Origin: JANXXV01 sp038230275
GTDB taxonomy: Bacteria; Acidobacteriota; Terriglobia; Bryobacterales; Bryobacteraceae
Direction: 5' to 3'
NCBI GenBank assembly: GCA_038230275.1
Contig: JBBRNO010000029.1
Span: 1-54,445, forward strand
Length of the DNA stretch: 54,445 nt
This document shows, piece by piece, positions 1-7,506 of this stretch. How positions within the stretch are numbered: the stretch's first letter is position 1; each line of letters opens with the position of its first letter. The position numbers were made by a program, and so were the translations under genes. The notes below the pieces were generated by a model, which worked only from the letters and a program-made list of their open reading frames with translations, did not search any database and was not told where the DNA came from.

Positions 1-1
1 A

Positions 2-265
2 AATAACGAGAAGTATCCCGAGATGGCGGACGATTTTGCGCGTACTTTTCGCGTGCTGAAGGCGCTGCGCTGCGATGTATTTCTTGGAGCACATGGCGCC
101 TATTACGGCATGGCTGAGAAGTATGCGCGGATTGGCAAGGGCGGGGGGAATGTGTTCGTCGATCCGGCGGGATATCAGGAGTTCGTGAAGAACAGGGAGG
201 CGGCGTATCTTCAGAACTTGAGCGATCAGAAGAAGTTGAACGAACAGAAGAAAGGCGGTAAGTAA
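2..265 (+). CDS. Metallo-beta-lactamase fold hydrolase, subclass B3-like (C-terminal fragment)
   Basis: The frame is open from the window edge, so only the last 87 codons are present. The C-terminal pattern, with FARTFRVLKALRCDVFLGAHGAYYG followed by a Y-ARI-GG-N-F-DP-GY segment, is typical of the end of subclass B3-like metallo-beta-lactamases, where GAH supplies a zinc-ligand histidine. Family members are usually exported zinc hydrolases acting on beta-lactams or related amides. The main HxHxDH zinc site lies upstream of the window, so substrate and activity cannot be judged. The gene ends in a lysine-rich tail (KKLNEQKKGGK). The internal ATG at position 23 is not a real start. Confidence 0.72.
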   Translation, partial: NNEKYPEMADDFARTFRVLKALRCDVFLGAHGAYYGMAEKYARIGKGGGNVFVDPAGYQEFVKNREAAYLQNLSDQKKLNEQKKGGK

Positions 266-400
266 GGGACCAGCGCGTGGTCTCGCCCGGCCGGAAACTA
301 ATGAGAATTTTATTTTTATCGAAAAATGACAACATTAGGGTTGCATTCTATTGCGCGTAGCACTAAACTACTGCTGCGGTTCAAACTAAAGGAGGATACA

Positions 401-658
401 ATGGCTTTCAATAATGTTGGTCCACTAACGTTCTTGGCGCCGGGACAAACAGCCAGTTGGAATTTCACTTATGGCGCAGATCACGGAACCCAGTTCGCTA
501 CCGCGGACATCAAGATTCCGAACCAGGGGGCGGTGCATCTGGCCGATCAGCAGCGGAAGAGGAAAGACAACAACGGCAACGCAACATACTTTGTGAATAT
601 CACGAACCAAGGACCGGGGGGCTGCTTCCACAACATCCAAGGCGGAGGCGTGGTATGA
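401..658 (+). CDS. Small unknown protein, first gene of a coupled pair
   Basis: This is an 85-residue protein that I cannot place in a family. The ATG at 401 is chosen because AAAGGAGG sits just before it at the ideal distance; an in-frame start 75 bases upstream has no ribosome site. No signal peptide or membrane segment is visible. The composition is Gly/Asn/Gln-rich with alternating polar and hydrophobic residues (for example ASWNFTYGAD and ATYFVNITNQGPGGC), which suggests a small beta-sheet protein. The stop codon overlaps the start of the next gene (ATGA), so the two are probably translated together and may act together. Confidence 0.7.
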   Translation: MAFNNVGPLTFLAPGQTASWNFTYGADHGTQFATADIKIPNQGAVHLADQQRKRKDNNGNATYFVNITNQGPGGCFHNIQGGGVV

Positions 659-870
659 CCAAACTCACGATTGTCACAGATTCCCACGGCAAGCTAGTGG
701 GCGCGGTGAACGGCCACTCGCTTTCATCGAAGCACGGCGAGGTGGAAGCGCACGTTTCGTTTGGGTCCGGCCACAAGCTGCACAAGGTGGAGGTGGAGGA
801 CGATATGGCCACAATCACCGATCCGGCCGTATTCCACGACCGGCTCCTGAAGCACATTCCGAAGGTCTGA
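655..870 (+). CDS. Small unknown protein, second gene of a coupled pair
   Basis: This 71-residue protein begins on the ATGA overlap with the preceding gene. It contains MTKLTIVTDSHGKLVGAVNG near the start, then a His/Val/Glu-rich middle (EVEAHVSFGSGHKLHKVEVEDD) and a short helical end. The pattern of short beta-strands broken by glycines resembles a small beta-meander, but I recognise no family. A strong imperfect cruciform begins four bases after the stop. The gene is very likely real because of the coupling, the strong ribosome site of its partner and its unbroken charged reading frame. Confidence 0.65.
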   Translation: MTKLTIVTDSHGKLVGAVNGHSLSSKHGEVEAHVSFGSGHKLHKVEVEDDMATITDPAVFHDRLLKHIPKV

Positions 871-873
871 CGC

Positions 874-930
874 GCGTGCGGGCCGACCAATTTGATTGGA
901 GTTCCACCACAGGAAGGTGGGCCCGCACGC
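874..930. other. Inverted repeat with two inner hairpins (three-way junction)
   Basis: GCGTGCGGGCC (874-884) pairs perfectly with GGCCCGCACGC (920-930). The 35-base interior holds two further small hairpins, CCAA-TTTGA-TTGG (887-899) and TTCC-ACCACA-GGAA (902-915). There is no T-run, so this is not a classical intrinsic terminator. It could be an mRNA 3' end stabiliser, a REP-like element or a small structured RNA. Confidence 0.55.
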
Positions 931-1394
931 ATCATCCCAACGCGCTGGCTCCGGAAAGTAAGCACGTCGTTTAGCGAAGCTTGCGTAGTCACTAAAAGTG
1001 GTTAAATATTCTGTTAACTCCAGCTTGACAAGAGAATTAGTCTTTTTAATTCGGCGTCCGCTTGGGCACGAATCCGCTCTATTGGCAGCACACCGTGGTA
1101 GCCGTTTGATCCCAATTTGTCTACCCGGGGAGTTCGCTTATCCGTTCACCCCGTTGTAATGGGACTTTCTGACGCGCAATGAAGAAAGCCTCCGGGCGGA
1201 GCCGTGCATCAGGAAGGGTGCCATTGCGGCGTCGACGCGCAGATTGAGCGTACAGAGGAGCGGATGAGTCCGCTCACCGGCGAATTGGGCGGACCAATAG
1301 CGCTACGCAAGCTGAGAGTTTGTTGAGATCAGCCTGACCCCGGCGGGGCGTCGTGGACTGTGCGGGCAGTGTCTCTTTAGAAACCGGCGCACGC
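931..1394. other. Gene-free stretch, nothing recognisable
   Basis: No convincing reading frame is present on either strand. A 7-bp stem with a TGAG loop (GAGCGGA/TCCGCTC, 1258-1275) and a TTGACA box at 1025-1030 are visible, but neither is tied to a gene. The stretch runs straight into the decayed dehydrogenase and is probably eroded coding DNA. Confidence 0.4.
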
Positions 1395-1734
1395 CTGAGG
1401 ATGCAAACCAGCGGCTCCCTTGTGTTCCCGTGCGGTGTGATGTTTGCCAGTGCGGCGGCGCGCAACGGTCTGGCGGATCACGAAGCGATCGCCGCGGCCA
1501 AGGCAGGCGTGTTCAGATTGACGATGTCATTGGTTGCGACCTTCAGCGGTGGCTCCCGGCCTAGTGGGCACGCCGACGACATCGAGGACCGTATCGAACG
1601 AGGCCGCGGTCAAAGTTTCGCACGGAATGCTTGCGCCGGCGAACGCCTGACTGCTGCATGTGGAGATCGACTGGATTACCTGTCAGGCCTTCGGCGTGTG
1701 GGGATTGGGTACAGTGCGGTCAGCCGGCAAGTAG
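1395..1734 (+). pseudogene. Short-chain dehydrogenase/reductase (SDR) remnant
   Basis: Two frames together rebuild the C-terminal half of an SDR. The first frame reads SGSLVFPCGVMFASAAARNG then HEAIAAAKAGVFRL, the region of the catalytic Ser and YxxxK motif, where family members of this type often carry HEAIAAAKAG. At about 1549 the match moves to another frame, reading VAPGLVGTPTTSRTVSNEAA, the loop after the Rossmann core. That frame hits TGA at 1648-1650 and then resumes as DWITCQAFGVWGLGTVRS before TAG at 1732-1734, matching the usual W-I-T-GQ-x-G-V-DGG-LGTVR end. The Asp of VDGG is lost and about 25 codons are missing around the stop. The gene is dead: one frameshift, one internal stop, a deletion and no N-terminal half. 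Confidence 0.72.
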
Positions 1735-1871
1735 AAATTGGACCCGGCAGTCGATCTTTTGTGCCTTTTTGTGAAGGCAGCAAGGCCTTGGCTTTTTGGG
1801 ATATCATACGATTCGCTTGTTAAGCGGGAACGAGACGGGCGCTGATCCGATCAGATACAGGAGAATCGAAA

Positions 1872-2141
1872 ATGCTTTTCATTGTCAGTTACAAGACTTC
1901 GCTCGCTACGAATCGCGCCGGTCAGGAACGGTTCAAACAGACCGGTGGCGCAGCTCCACCTGCAGGCGTCACCAAAATCGCTGCCTACCATCTTGCTGAT
2001 GGATCCGGGGGCTATATCATTGCGGAAACGAACGATGCTATAGCGCTGGGCAAATGGGCCAACCAGTGGTCGGATCTAATCTCGCTGGAGATCCGTCCGC
2101 TGCTCACGGACGAGGGAATCGGCCAAGTACTGGCAGGGTGA
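1872..2141 (+). CDS. DUF3303 family small protein
   Basis: This is an 89-residue soluble protein. Its opening MLFIVSYKTS, the central AGVTKIAAYHLADGSGGYIIAETND and the ending WANQWSDLISLEIRPLLTDEGIGQVL match the DUF3303 pattern (ferredoxin-like, ABM/EthD-like small domain). These proteins have no established biochemical role; some resemble monooxygenase-type dimeric barrels. The start is supported by ACAGGAG eight bases upstream. It stands alone between a decayed dehydrogenase and the cNMP/CBS gene. Confidence 0.75.
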   Translation: MLFIVSYKTSLATNRAGQERFKQTGGAAPPAGVTKIAAYHLADGSGGYIIAETNDAIALGKWANQWSDLISLEIRPLLTDEGIGQVLAG

Positions 2142-2262
2142 GACCGCTATAGACTCCACGCTGAGGTTGAGTTCGCCAGTGAGTGAGCGGGTCTGTTGTA
2201 TCCTAGCTTGAAGACAGCCCCGCCGCTGGCGCGCCCCGTTCGCCGCGCACATAGAATTCAAG

Positions 2263-2304
2263 TTTCTGCTTCAACATTTCTGGTTCAACATTTCTGCTTC
2301 AACA
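2263..2304 (+). repeat. Three tandem 14-bp repeats upstream of the cNMP/CBS gene
   Basis: The unit TTTCTGCTTCAACA occurs three times head to tail (2263-2276, 2277-2290, 2291-2304); the middle copy has one change (GGTTC for GCTTC). The array ends ten bases before the ATG at 2314, so it lies in the 5' untranslated region or promoter. The 14-bp period argues against coding use. Confidence 0.85.
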
Positions 2305-2313
2305 GCGGAGTAC

Positions 2314-4164
2314 ATGAAAACATCCGTCATTCCCTATCGTGTGGCCGACTTCCTGAGAAGGCATGCCCCCTTCGACGGCATTTCCGAGCAGGATCTACTG
2401 GAGTTGGCGGGCAGCGGGCGGGTCAAGTTTCACCAATCCCATGAGTACCTCTTCCGGCAAGGCGATCCCAAGGGGCAGCAGGTGTGGGTGATCCAGCAGG
2501 GCCGCGTGGAAGCGATGGAGCAAAGCAATTCCGGCGAGCATTTACGAGATGTGTTGGGTGAGGGTGATCTGCTGGGACTGGATCGCTTTGCGGGTGACGG
2601 ATCGTTCCTCTATTCGGCGCGCACAGCGAGCGACGTGATTCTCTATGGCTTCGCCGCGGACGTATTTGAATCCCTGACTGCACGATACCCAGCGGTGAAG
2701 CGCTTTCTGGCGGCACACTTTTCTGTCGCCGGAGTTCTGGGATTTGGCAGGACTTCCTGGCTGGACGCGGAAGCGCCTTCCCTGGATTTCGTGCGTTCGC
2801 GGCAAGTGACCATCCCATTGGATGCGTCCGTTGAGGAAGCGGCGCGCCGTGTATCCGGCTCTAAGAACGGCGTGGCCGTTTTCGTCGACCAAACGCAGTG
2901 CCCGGTCGCGATGATTGCCGCGAAAGACCTCTGCACCGCGGGTAGCGGCGTTGCCAGGCTGGCCGCCCGCCCTTTGCCGCCGCCGATTGCAGCAGCTCCA
3001 CTGAGTACCCGCGTGATTGTCCGCGAAATGTTGCGGCGGCGAACAGAAGAGATCGGGATTACCGCGGACGGCACCGCGAAGAGTCCCCAGCAGGGAATAC
3101 TTACCGCATCCGAACTTGCGCTGTTCTGCGGGAGAAACCCCGGACGCCTGATCCGCGCCATCCGGGAAGCAGAATCCGCCATCGAGATGGAGCCGCTGCT
3201 GCGGCTGGCGGCGGGACTCGTTCAGGATGCGCTTGCCCAGCCATCCGACGTGGACGACTGCTGCCAGATTGGAACCGAAGTAATTGCCGCGCTGGCGGAC
3301 GCCTGTGTCCGGCTGGCCTGCGCACAAGTGCTGGAAGCTGGAATTGATGCCCCGGCCGCCAAATGCTGCTGGGTAATGTTTGGTGAAGCCGCTCGCGGAG
3401 AATTGATGAGGCCGGCGCCGGCGACCATTGCGGCGGTTTACGACGATTCCCGCGGAGCATGCCAGCCGGAGGACAGCGTCTATTTTGCCGCCGTAGCGGG
3501 CGAGACGGAAGCCTGGTTCCACGCTTTCGGCCTTACCGGAACCGGGGTGTTCTGGCCCGAAGGTTCACAACCGTGCATGCCGCTTTCCGGCTGGAGACGT
3601 TTGTATAGCGAAACGATTCGCAATCCGCTTGATTACGATCTATACGCCCGGCGTGAATTCTTCGACGCCTTGGCGCTCTGCGGCGATGTTTCCATTCTGC
3701 AAACGCTTCACGGTGAAATTGCGGTTGAGTTGGGCGGCCATGAGATGGCAATTCCGCTGCTGGCGAACGACACCCTGGGTCATTTGCCGCCATTGACGTT
3801 TTTCGACGGCCTGGTGATCGATCTGGATGGGACGCAGCGAGAAAGTTTCGACATCGCCAGCGTGGCCGTCGCTCCCATTGCCGGTGCCGCGCGTGTCTTC
3901 GCGATTGCGAAGCAAAAGCTCACCAACGCCAGTACCTTGGCGCGCCTGGAAACAGCCGCGCTGGACTATCCGGAAGGCGCGGCGATATTCCGCGAAGCCG
4001 CGGAAGCGTTTCGCATCGCGCTCTATTACCAGGCGCTCTCCGGCGGGCCGCATATCAACCCGGCGAAACTGGGGAGGTTCGATCAGCTGCTGCTCAAGAC
4101 TGCGTTTTCCTCCATCCACCAGCTGCTGGAATTTACCGCTTCCACCTTTCTTCCTACGGCATGA
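2314..4164 (+). CDS. cNMP-binding/CBS/DUF294 nucleotidyltransferase-like protein with degenerate active site
   Basis: This 616-residue cytosolic protein has the domain order of the DUF294 family. A cyclic-nucleotide-binding-like domain comes first (about residues 15-130, with GDPKGQQVWVIQQGRVE). A CBS region follows (about 145-280), then a nucleotidyltransferase-like DUF294 region (about 290-430) and the DUF294 C-terminal helical domain (about 450-610, DIASVAVAPIAGAARVFAI). The transferase usually carries G-S-x-G-R then D-x-D. Here the site reads MFGEAARGELMRPAPATIAAVYDD, so the Ser and the metal-binding Asp pair are gone and catalysis is doubtful. The stop overlaps the start of the exonuclease gene, a pairing common for this family. 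The likely role is a sensory or regulatory partner of that exonuclease (inference). Three 14-bp repeats precede the gene. Confidence 0.82.
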   Translation: MKTSVIPYRVADFLRRHAPFDGISEQDLLELAGSGRVKFHQSHEYLFRQGDPKGQQVWVIQQGRVEAMEQSNSGEHLRDVLGEGDLLGLDRFAGDGSFLYSARTASDVILYGFAADVFESLTARYPAVKRFLAAHFSVAGVLGFGRTSWLDAEAPSLDFVRSRQVTIPLDASVEEAARRVSGSKNGVAVFVDQTQCPVAMIAAKDLCTAGSGVARLAARPLPPPIAAAPLSTRVIVREMLRRRTEEIGITADGTAKSPQQGILTASELALFCGRNPGRLIRAIREAESAIEMEPLLRLAAGLVQDALAQPSDVDDCCQIGTEVIAALADACVRLACAQVLEAGIDAPAAKCCWVMFGEAARGELMRPAPATIAAVYDDSRGACQPEDSVYFAAVAGETEAWFHAFGLTGTGVFWPEGSQPCMPLSGWRRLYSETIRNPLDYDLYARREFFDALALCGDVSILQTLHGEIAVELGGHEMAIPLLANDTLGHLPPLTFFDGLVIDLDGTQRESFDIASVAVAPIAGAARVFAIAKQKLTNASTLARLETAALDYPEGAAIFREAAEAFRIALYYQALSGGPHINPAKLGRFDQLLLKTAFSSIHQLLEFTASTFLPTA

Positions 4165-4805
4165 CAATCGAGCGATATTTGACGGCTTTCGAGAATACCT
4201 GGCCTGACGATGCACCGGCCGGGCAGGTGCGGTTCGTGTTGCTGGATACGGAGACCACGGGGCTGGATCCACGGCGTGACCGGATTATCACCATTGGAGC
4301 GGTGGCGGTGCGGGATGGCGAGATTTTATTGGACGATGCATTTGAGGTGATGCTCAAAATTGCCTTTAACAACTCTTCCGTGACCGTGCATGGCATCACG
4401 CGGGATGAAGCCGCCGGAGGTATGGAGGAACGAGATGCAGTGGAGCTCTTTCTGGAGTACTTGCGTGACGGCGTGATCGTGGGGCACCACATCGGGCATG
4501 ACATTGAGGCACTGAACTGTGCTTTTAAGCGGCACTTCCACTTGCAGTTGAAGAACCGGTCGCTGGACACGATGGACCTGACGCTACACTTAAATGATGA
4601 CGGCGCGTTTGCAGATCGTCCGATGGCCGCGGGCTATTCTCTGGACGCGCTTTGCGAGATGTTTGGTGTAGTGCCACACGACCGCCACACCGCAGGTGGC
4701 GACGCCTTCATTACCGCTCAAATCTTTCTGCGTCTGCTGCGAGCCGCGAAGGCAGTTGGACGCAATACGCTTGGTTCGTTGTGCATTCCGTATAAGCCGG
4801 GCTGA
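4161..4805 (+). CDS. DnaQ-like 3'-5' exonuclease (DEDDh)
   Basis: This is a 214-residue protein with the DEDD exonuclease motifs: Exo I FVLLDTETTGLD (about residues 27-38), Exo II around GHHIGHDIEALNCAF and Exo III HTAGGDAFITAQIF, the His-x4-Asp form of the DEDDh subclass. It fits the epsilon/PolC-type proofreading fold without other polymerase domains, so it should degrade DNA or RNA from the 3' end using two metals. It starts on an ATGA overlap with the cNMP/CBS/DUF294 gene and is surely in the same operon, which suggests the upstream protein controls it. It is not likely to be the main DNA polymerase III epsilon subunit. Confidence 0.88.
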   Translation: MTIERYLTAFENTWPDDAPAGQVRFVLLDTETTGLDPRRDRIITIGAVAVRDGEILLDDAFEVMLKIAFNNSSVTVHGITRDEAAGGMEERDAVELFLEYLRDGVIVGHHIGHDIEALNCAFKRHFHLQLKNRSLDTMDLTLHLNDDGAFADRPMAAGYSLDALCEMFGVVPHDRHTAGGDAFITAQIFLRLLRAAKAVGRNTLGSLCIPYKPG

Positions 4806-4833
4806 GCAGGTGCAGCTGTAGAATATTGTCACG

Positions 4834-5976
4834 ATGAGAAAAGGTAGATTGAGTGCTCCGCTACTCTTGTTTGTACTGGCCGCGGGAGCCGCCAATGGGC
4901 AGAACGCGCCGGCTCGCGCTGCGCTGCCTCCACTTCCCGCGCCGCTGGCAGTACCAGCGCCAGGGCCGGTGACCAGCGCGCCCTACGCGCCTTTGGCTAT
5001 CCTGCCCGGAGGCGTGGTGGTACCTCTTTATGCGCCTGACTCCGCTTTCCTTAAGATGGATCGCGTCCGCGAGGCGGAGCAATACAACATGAGCCAGACC
5101 GTGCCGGGGCGCATCGCCAGCATTGTCAACATACACAACCCGTCCATAGAAGTACACACTGTCGATCGCGGGCTGAACACGGGGGCGGTAGTGATTCTGG
5201 TAGCCGGTGGGGGGCACAACACGCTGAACGTCGGCACGGAGAGCGCCGACTTCGTTCCCTATTTTTATAACTACGGCGTCAACACTGTGATCTTGCGGAA
5301 CCGGCTGCGGCGCGACGGTTATAACCCGCAGGTGGATGCGGTGAACGATGCGCTGCAGGCCATTCGACTGGTGCGCGCCCACGCCAAGGATTGGAACATC
5401 GACCCGAATAAGATTGGCATCATGGGCTTCTCGGCCGGCGCGGAATTGTCCGCTCCGGCGGCGGTGCTGTTTGATGAATTCGACAAGAAAAATAGCGATG
5501 CCGGCGATCCTCTGGCGGGGATCACCTCACGTCCCGATTTCGTGGGGATCATCTATCCCGGCCCTACGCCATTTGCCCGCAACCGCACCGCGCCGCCAAT
5601 TCCGCGCAATGTGCCGCCGGCGTTCCTGGCCACTGGAGGTTCCGGGGATCGGGTTCATGCCATCTGGGCCGTAGAATATTTTTCCGCCATGCTGGCGATC
5701 GGGGTGCCGAACATCGAGATGCATATTTACGGCAATGGCCGGCACCCAGGCGACGCCCTGAGTGATGGCAGCCGGATGACCGGTGGCTTGACCGACCGCG
5801 GCGCGATGCCGTTCGGAACTTGGCAGAACCGCTATATTGACTGGTTCCGCGATCTGGGATTTCTACAAAAGCCTGGGGTGGAAACCAAAGCGGCGAAGGA
5901 CATCGCTACGTACATGAGCCAGCCGCCACTGCGTCCGTTTGGCCAAGGTCCGGTTTTACCCGTCAAAACGCGCTGA
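4834..5976 (+). CDS. Secreted alpha/beta-hydrolase (esterase/lipase-like)
   Basis: The 380-residue product starts with a clear signal peptide (MRKGRLSAPLLLFVLAAGAANG) and a Pro/Ala-rich linker. The hydrolase core follows: oxyanion region VAGGGHNTLN, nucleophile elbow GFSAGAE (G-x-S-x-G, about residue 196), a likely acid in GGSGDRVHAIWA, and a final His in YGNGRHPGDAL. This order fits the BD-FAE/acetyl-xylan-esterase-like group that removes acyl groups from sugars, but the substrate is unknown. A TAGAAT box lies only nine bases before the ATG with no clear ribosome site, so the mRNA may have almost no leader. A propeller gene follows 27 bases downstream and may be co-transcribed. Confidence 0.82.
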   Translation: MRKGRLSAPLLLFVLAAGAANGQNAPARAALPPLPAPLAVPAPGPVTSAPYAPLAILPGGVVVPLYAPDSAFLKMDRVREAEQYNMSQTVPGRIASIVNIHNPSIEVHTVDRGLNTGAVVILVAGGGHNTLNVGTESADFVPYFYNYGVNTVILRNRLRRDGYNPQVDAVNDALQAIRLVRAHAKDWNIDPNKIGIMGFSAGAELSAPAAVLFDEFDKKNSDAGDPLAGITSRPDFVGIIYPGPTPFARNRTAPPIPRNVPPAFLATGGSGDRVHAIWAVEYFSAMLAIGVPNIEMHIYGNGRHPGDALSDGSRMTGGLTDRGAMPFGTWQNRYIDWFRDLGFLQKPGVETKAAKDIATYMSQPPLRPFGQGPVLPVKTR

Positions 5977-6003
5977 CTATTGCTTTTTCGGAGGCACCGC
6001 CAG

Positions 6004-7506
6004 ATGATCATAAATTCCCGCTGCTTGGTTACGGTTCTATTTGCCACGGCCATTCGTTTGCAAGCGCAGTCCGCAGCCGCACCGATCGGGATCTTTGAGG
6101 ACCACGCCGATGTGGGAACGGTGTTGCACCCCGGAAGCGCTGCGTTCGACGGATCCGCTAAGAGCTACACCCTTTCCGGCAGCGGCGAGAACATGTGGGC
6201 TGCCAAGGACGCATTCCATTTTGTGTGGAAGAAAGTCTCGGGTGATGTGACATTGTCTGCCGACATCGCGTTTCTGGGTCCAGGCGCGGAAGGTCACCGG
6301 AAGGCGGTGCTGATGTTCCGCCAGAGCCTGGACGAAGGCTCGGCTTACGTTGATGCGGCACTGCACGGCGACGGGTTGACGTCTTTGCAGGCTCGCGATG
6401 AGAACGGCGTCGCCACCCACGAAGTGCAGGCCAACGTTTCGGCACCCGCACGATTGCGATTGTCCAAACGCGGGAACGAGTTCTACATGTCCATCCCGGG
6501 TGCGGATGGAGATTTCCAAATTGCGGGAGGCTCCATGCGGTTCCCAATGCAGGAACCGTTCTATGTGGGCATTGGAGTCTGCGCACACAACAAGGACAGG
6601 ATCGAGAAGGCGGTGTTCTCCAATCTCAGCCTGGTGACTTCCCCGCCCGTCTCCGGTGCGCAACCGGTTCTCTACAGTACGCTGGAAACCATCACGGTAA
6701 CGTCAACGGACCGCCGGGTGGTTTACGCGGCGCCGGAGCGGTTTGAAGCACCGAACTGGACTCGCGACGGGTTGTCGCTCATCTTCAACGGCAAAGGTCA
6801 CATGCTCCGCGTGCCGGTGACGGGCGGCAAGCCTGAGATGATCGACACGGCATTTGCCAACAAGTGCAACAACGATCATGGGCTCTCGCCCGATGGGAAA
6901 ATGCTTGCCATCAGCGACCAATCGAAAGATGGCAAATCGAGGATCTATACGGTGCCGATGGCGGGAGGAACCCCACAACTGATTACTCAGGAGGGTCCAT
7001 CCTACTGGCATGGCTGGTCGCCCGATGGAAGTACGCTTGTCTATTGTGCCCAACGCAATGGCGAGTTCGACGTCTATTCGATACCGGCAGCGGGCGGCGA
7101 GGAGAAGCGATTGACAACGGCCAAAGGTTTGGATGATGGCCCAGAGTATTCGCCGGACGGAAAGTATATCTACTTCAACTCCGACCGGACAGGAACCATG
7201 CAGATCTGGCGGATGTTGCCCGATGGCAGCGAACAGGAACAACTGACCTCCGACGATGCGAACAACTGGTTCCCGCATGTTTCTCCCGATGGACGGCAGA
7301 TTTCGTTTGTGACGTTCGATAAGAGTGTGAGCGGCCATCCGCAGAACAAAGACGTCAAGGTGCAGGTGATGACGCTGGCCGATAGGAAAGTTCGTGTGCT
7401 GGCAAAGATATTTGGAGGCCAAGGCACGCTCAACGTGAATTCCTGGTCGCCAGACAGCCGCCGATTGGCCTTTGTCAGCTACCAACTCATTCCGCAGGAA
7501 AAGTAG
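6004..7506 (+). CDS. Secreted PD40/TolB-like beta-propeller protein
   Basis: The chosen ATG has GGAGG nine bases upstream; a TTG at 5980 is an in-frame alternative. After a signal peptide (about residues 1-22) comes a jelly-roll-like region (about 30-215, with the WAAKDAFHFVWKKVSGDVTL type of opening seen in DUF1349-like domains). Then come repeated PD40 blades with the core SPDG: LSPDGKMLAISD, WSPDGSTLVYC, YSPDGKYIYFNSDR, VSPDGRQISFV and WSPDSRRLAFVS. It probably binds carbohydrate or protein outside the cytoplasm. It follows the esterase gene closely. Its 3' end overlaps the convergent MFS gene by 20 bases. Confidence 0.82.
   Translation: MIINSRCLVTVLFATAIRLQAQSAAAPIGIFEDHADVGTVLHPGSAAFDGSAKSYTLSGSGENMWAAKDAFHFVWKKVSGDVTLSADIAFLGPGAEGHRKAVLMFRQSLDEGSAYVDAALHGDGLTSLQARDENGVATHEVQANVSAPARLRLSKRGNEFYMSIPGADGDFQIAGGSMRFPMQEPFYVGIGVCAHNKDRIEKAVFSNLSLVTSPPVSGAQPVLYSTLETITVTSTDRRVVYAAPERFEAPNWTRDGLSLIFNGKGHMLRVPVTGGKPEMIDTAFANKCNNDHGLSPDGKMLAISDQSKDGKSRIYTVPMAGGTPQLITQEGPSYWHGWSPDGSTLVYCAQRNGEFDVYSIPAAGGEEKRLTTAKGLDDGPEYSPDGKYIYFNSDRTGTMQIWRMLPDGSEQEQLTSDDANNWFPHVSPDGRQISFVTFDKSVSGHPQNKDVKVQVMTLADRKVRVLAKIFGGQGTLNVNSWSPDSRRLAFVSYQLIPQEK

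Noticed and set aside
457..654. In-frame extension of the second small gene upstream of 655
   Set aside because: It overlaps the first gene fully in another frame; the ATGA junction and the strong ribosome site of the first gene support the shorter form.
1025..1050. TTGACA box as a promoter for a gene
   Set aside because: The -10 region is weak (TAATTC) and no gene follows for over 300 bases.
1255..1295. Hammerhead-ribozyme-like stretch (GGATGAGTCCG followed by GGCGAATT)
   Set aside because: The core CUGAUGA and GAAA are both changed, so it could not fold as an active hammerhead; similarity is by chance.
2542..3522. Long minus-strand frame opposite the cNMP/CBS gene
   Set aside because: It is a shadow of the real gene: no recognisable domain, no ribosome site, and an arginine- and glycine-rich composition.
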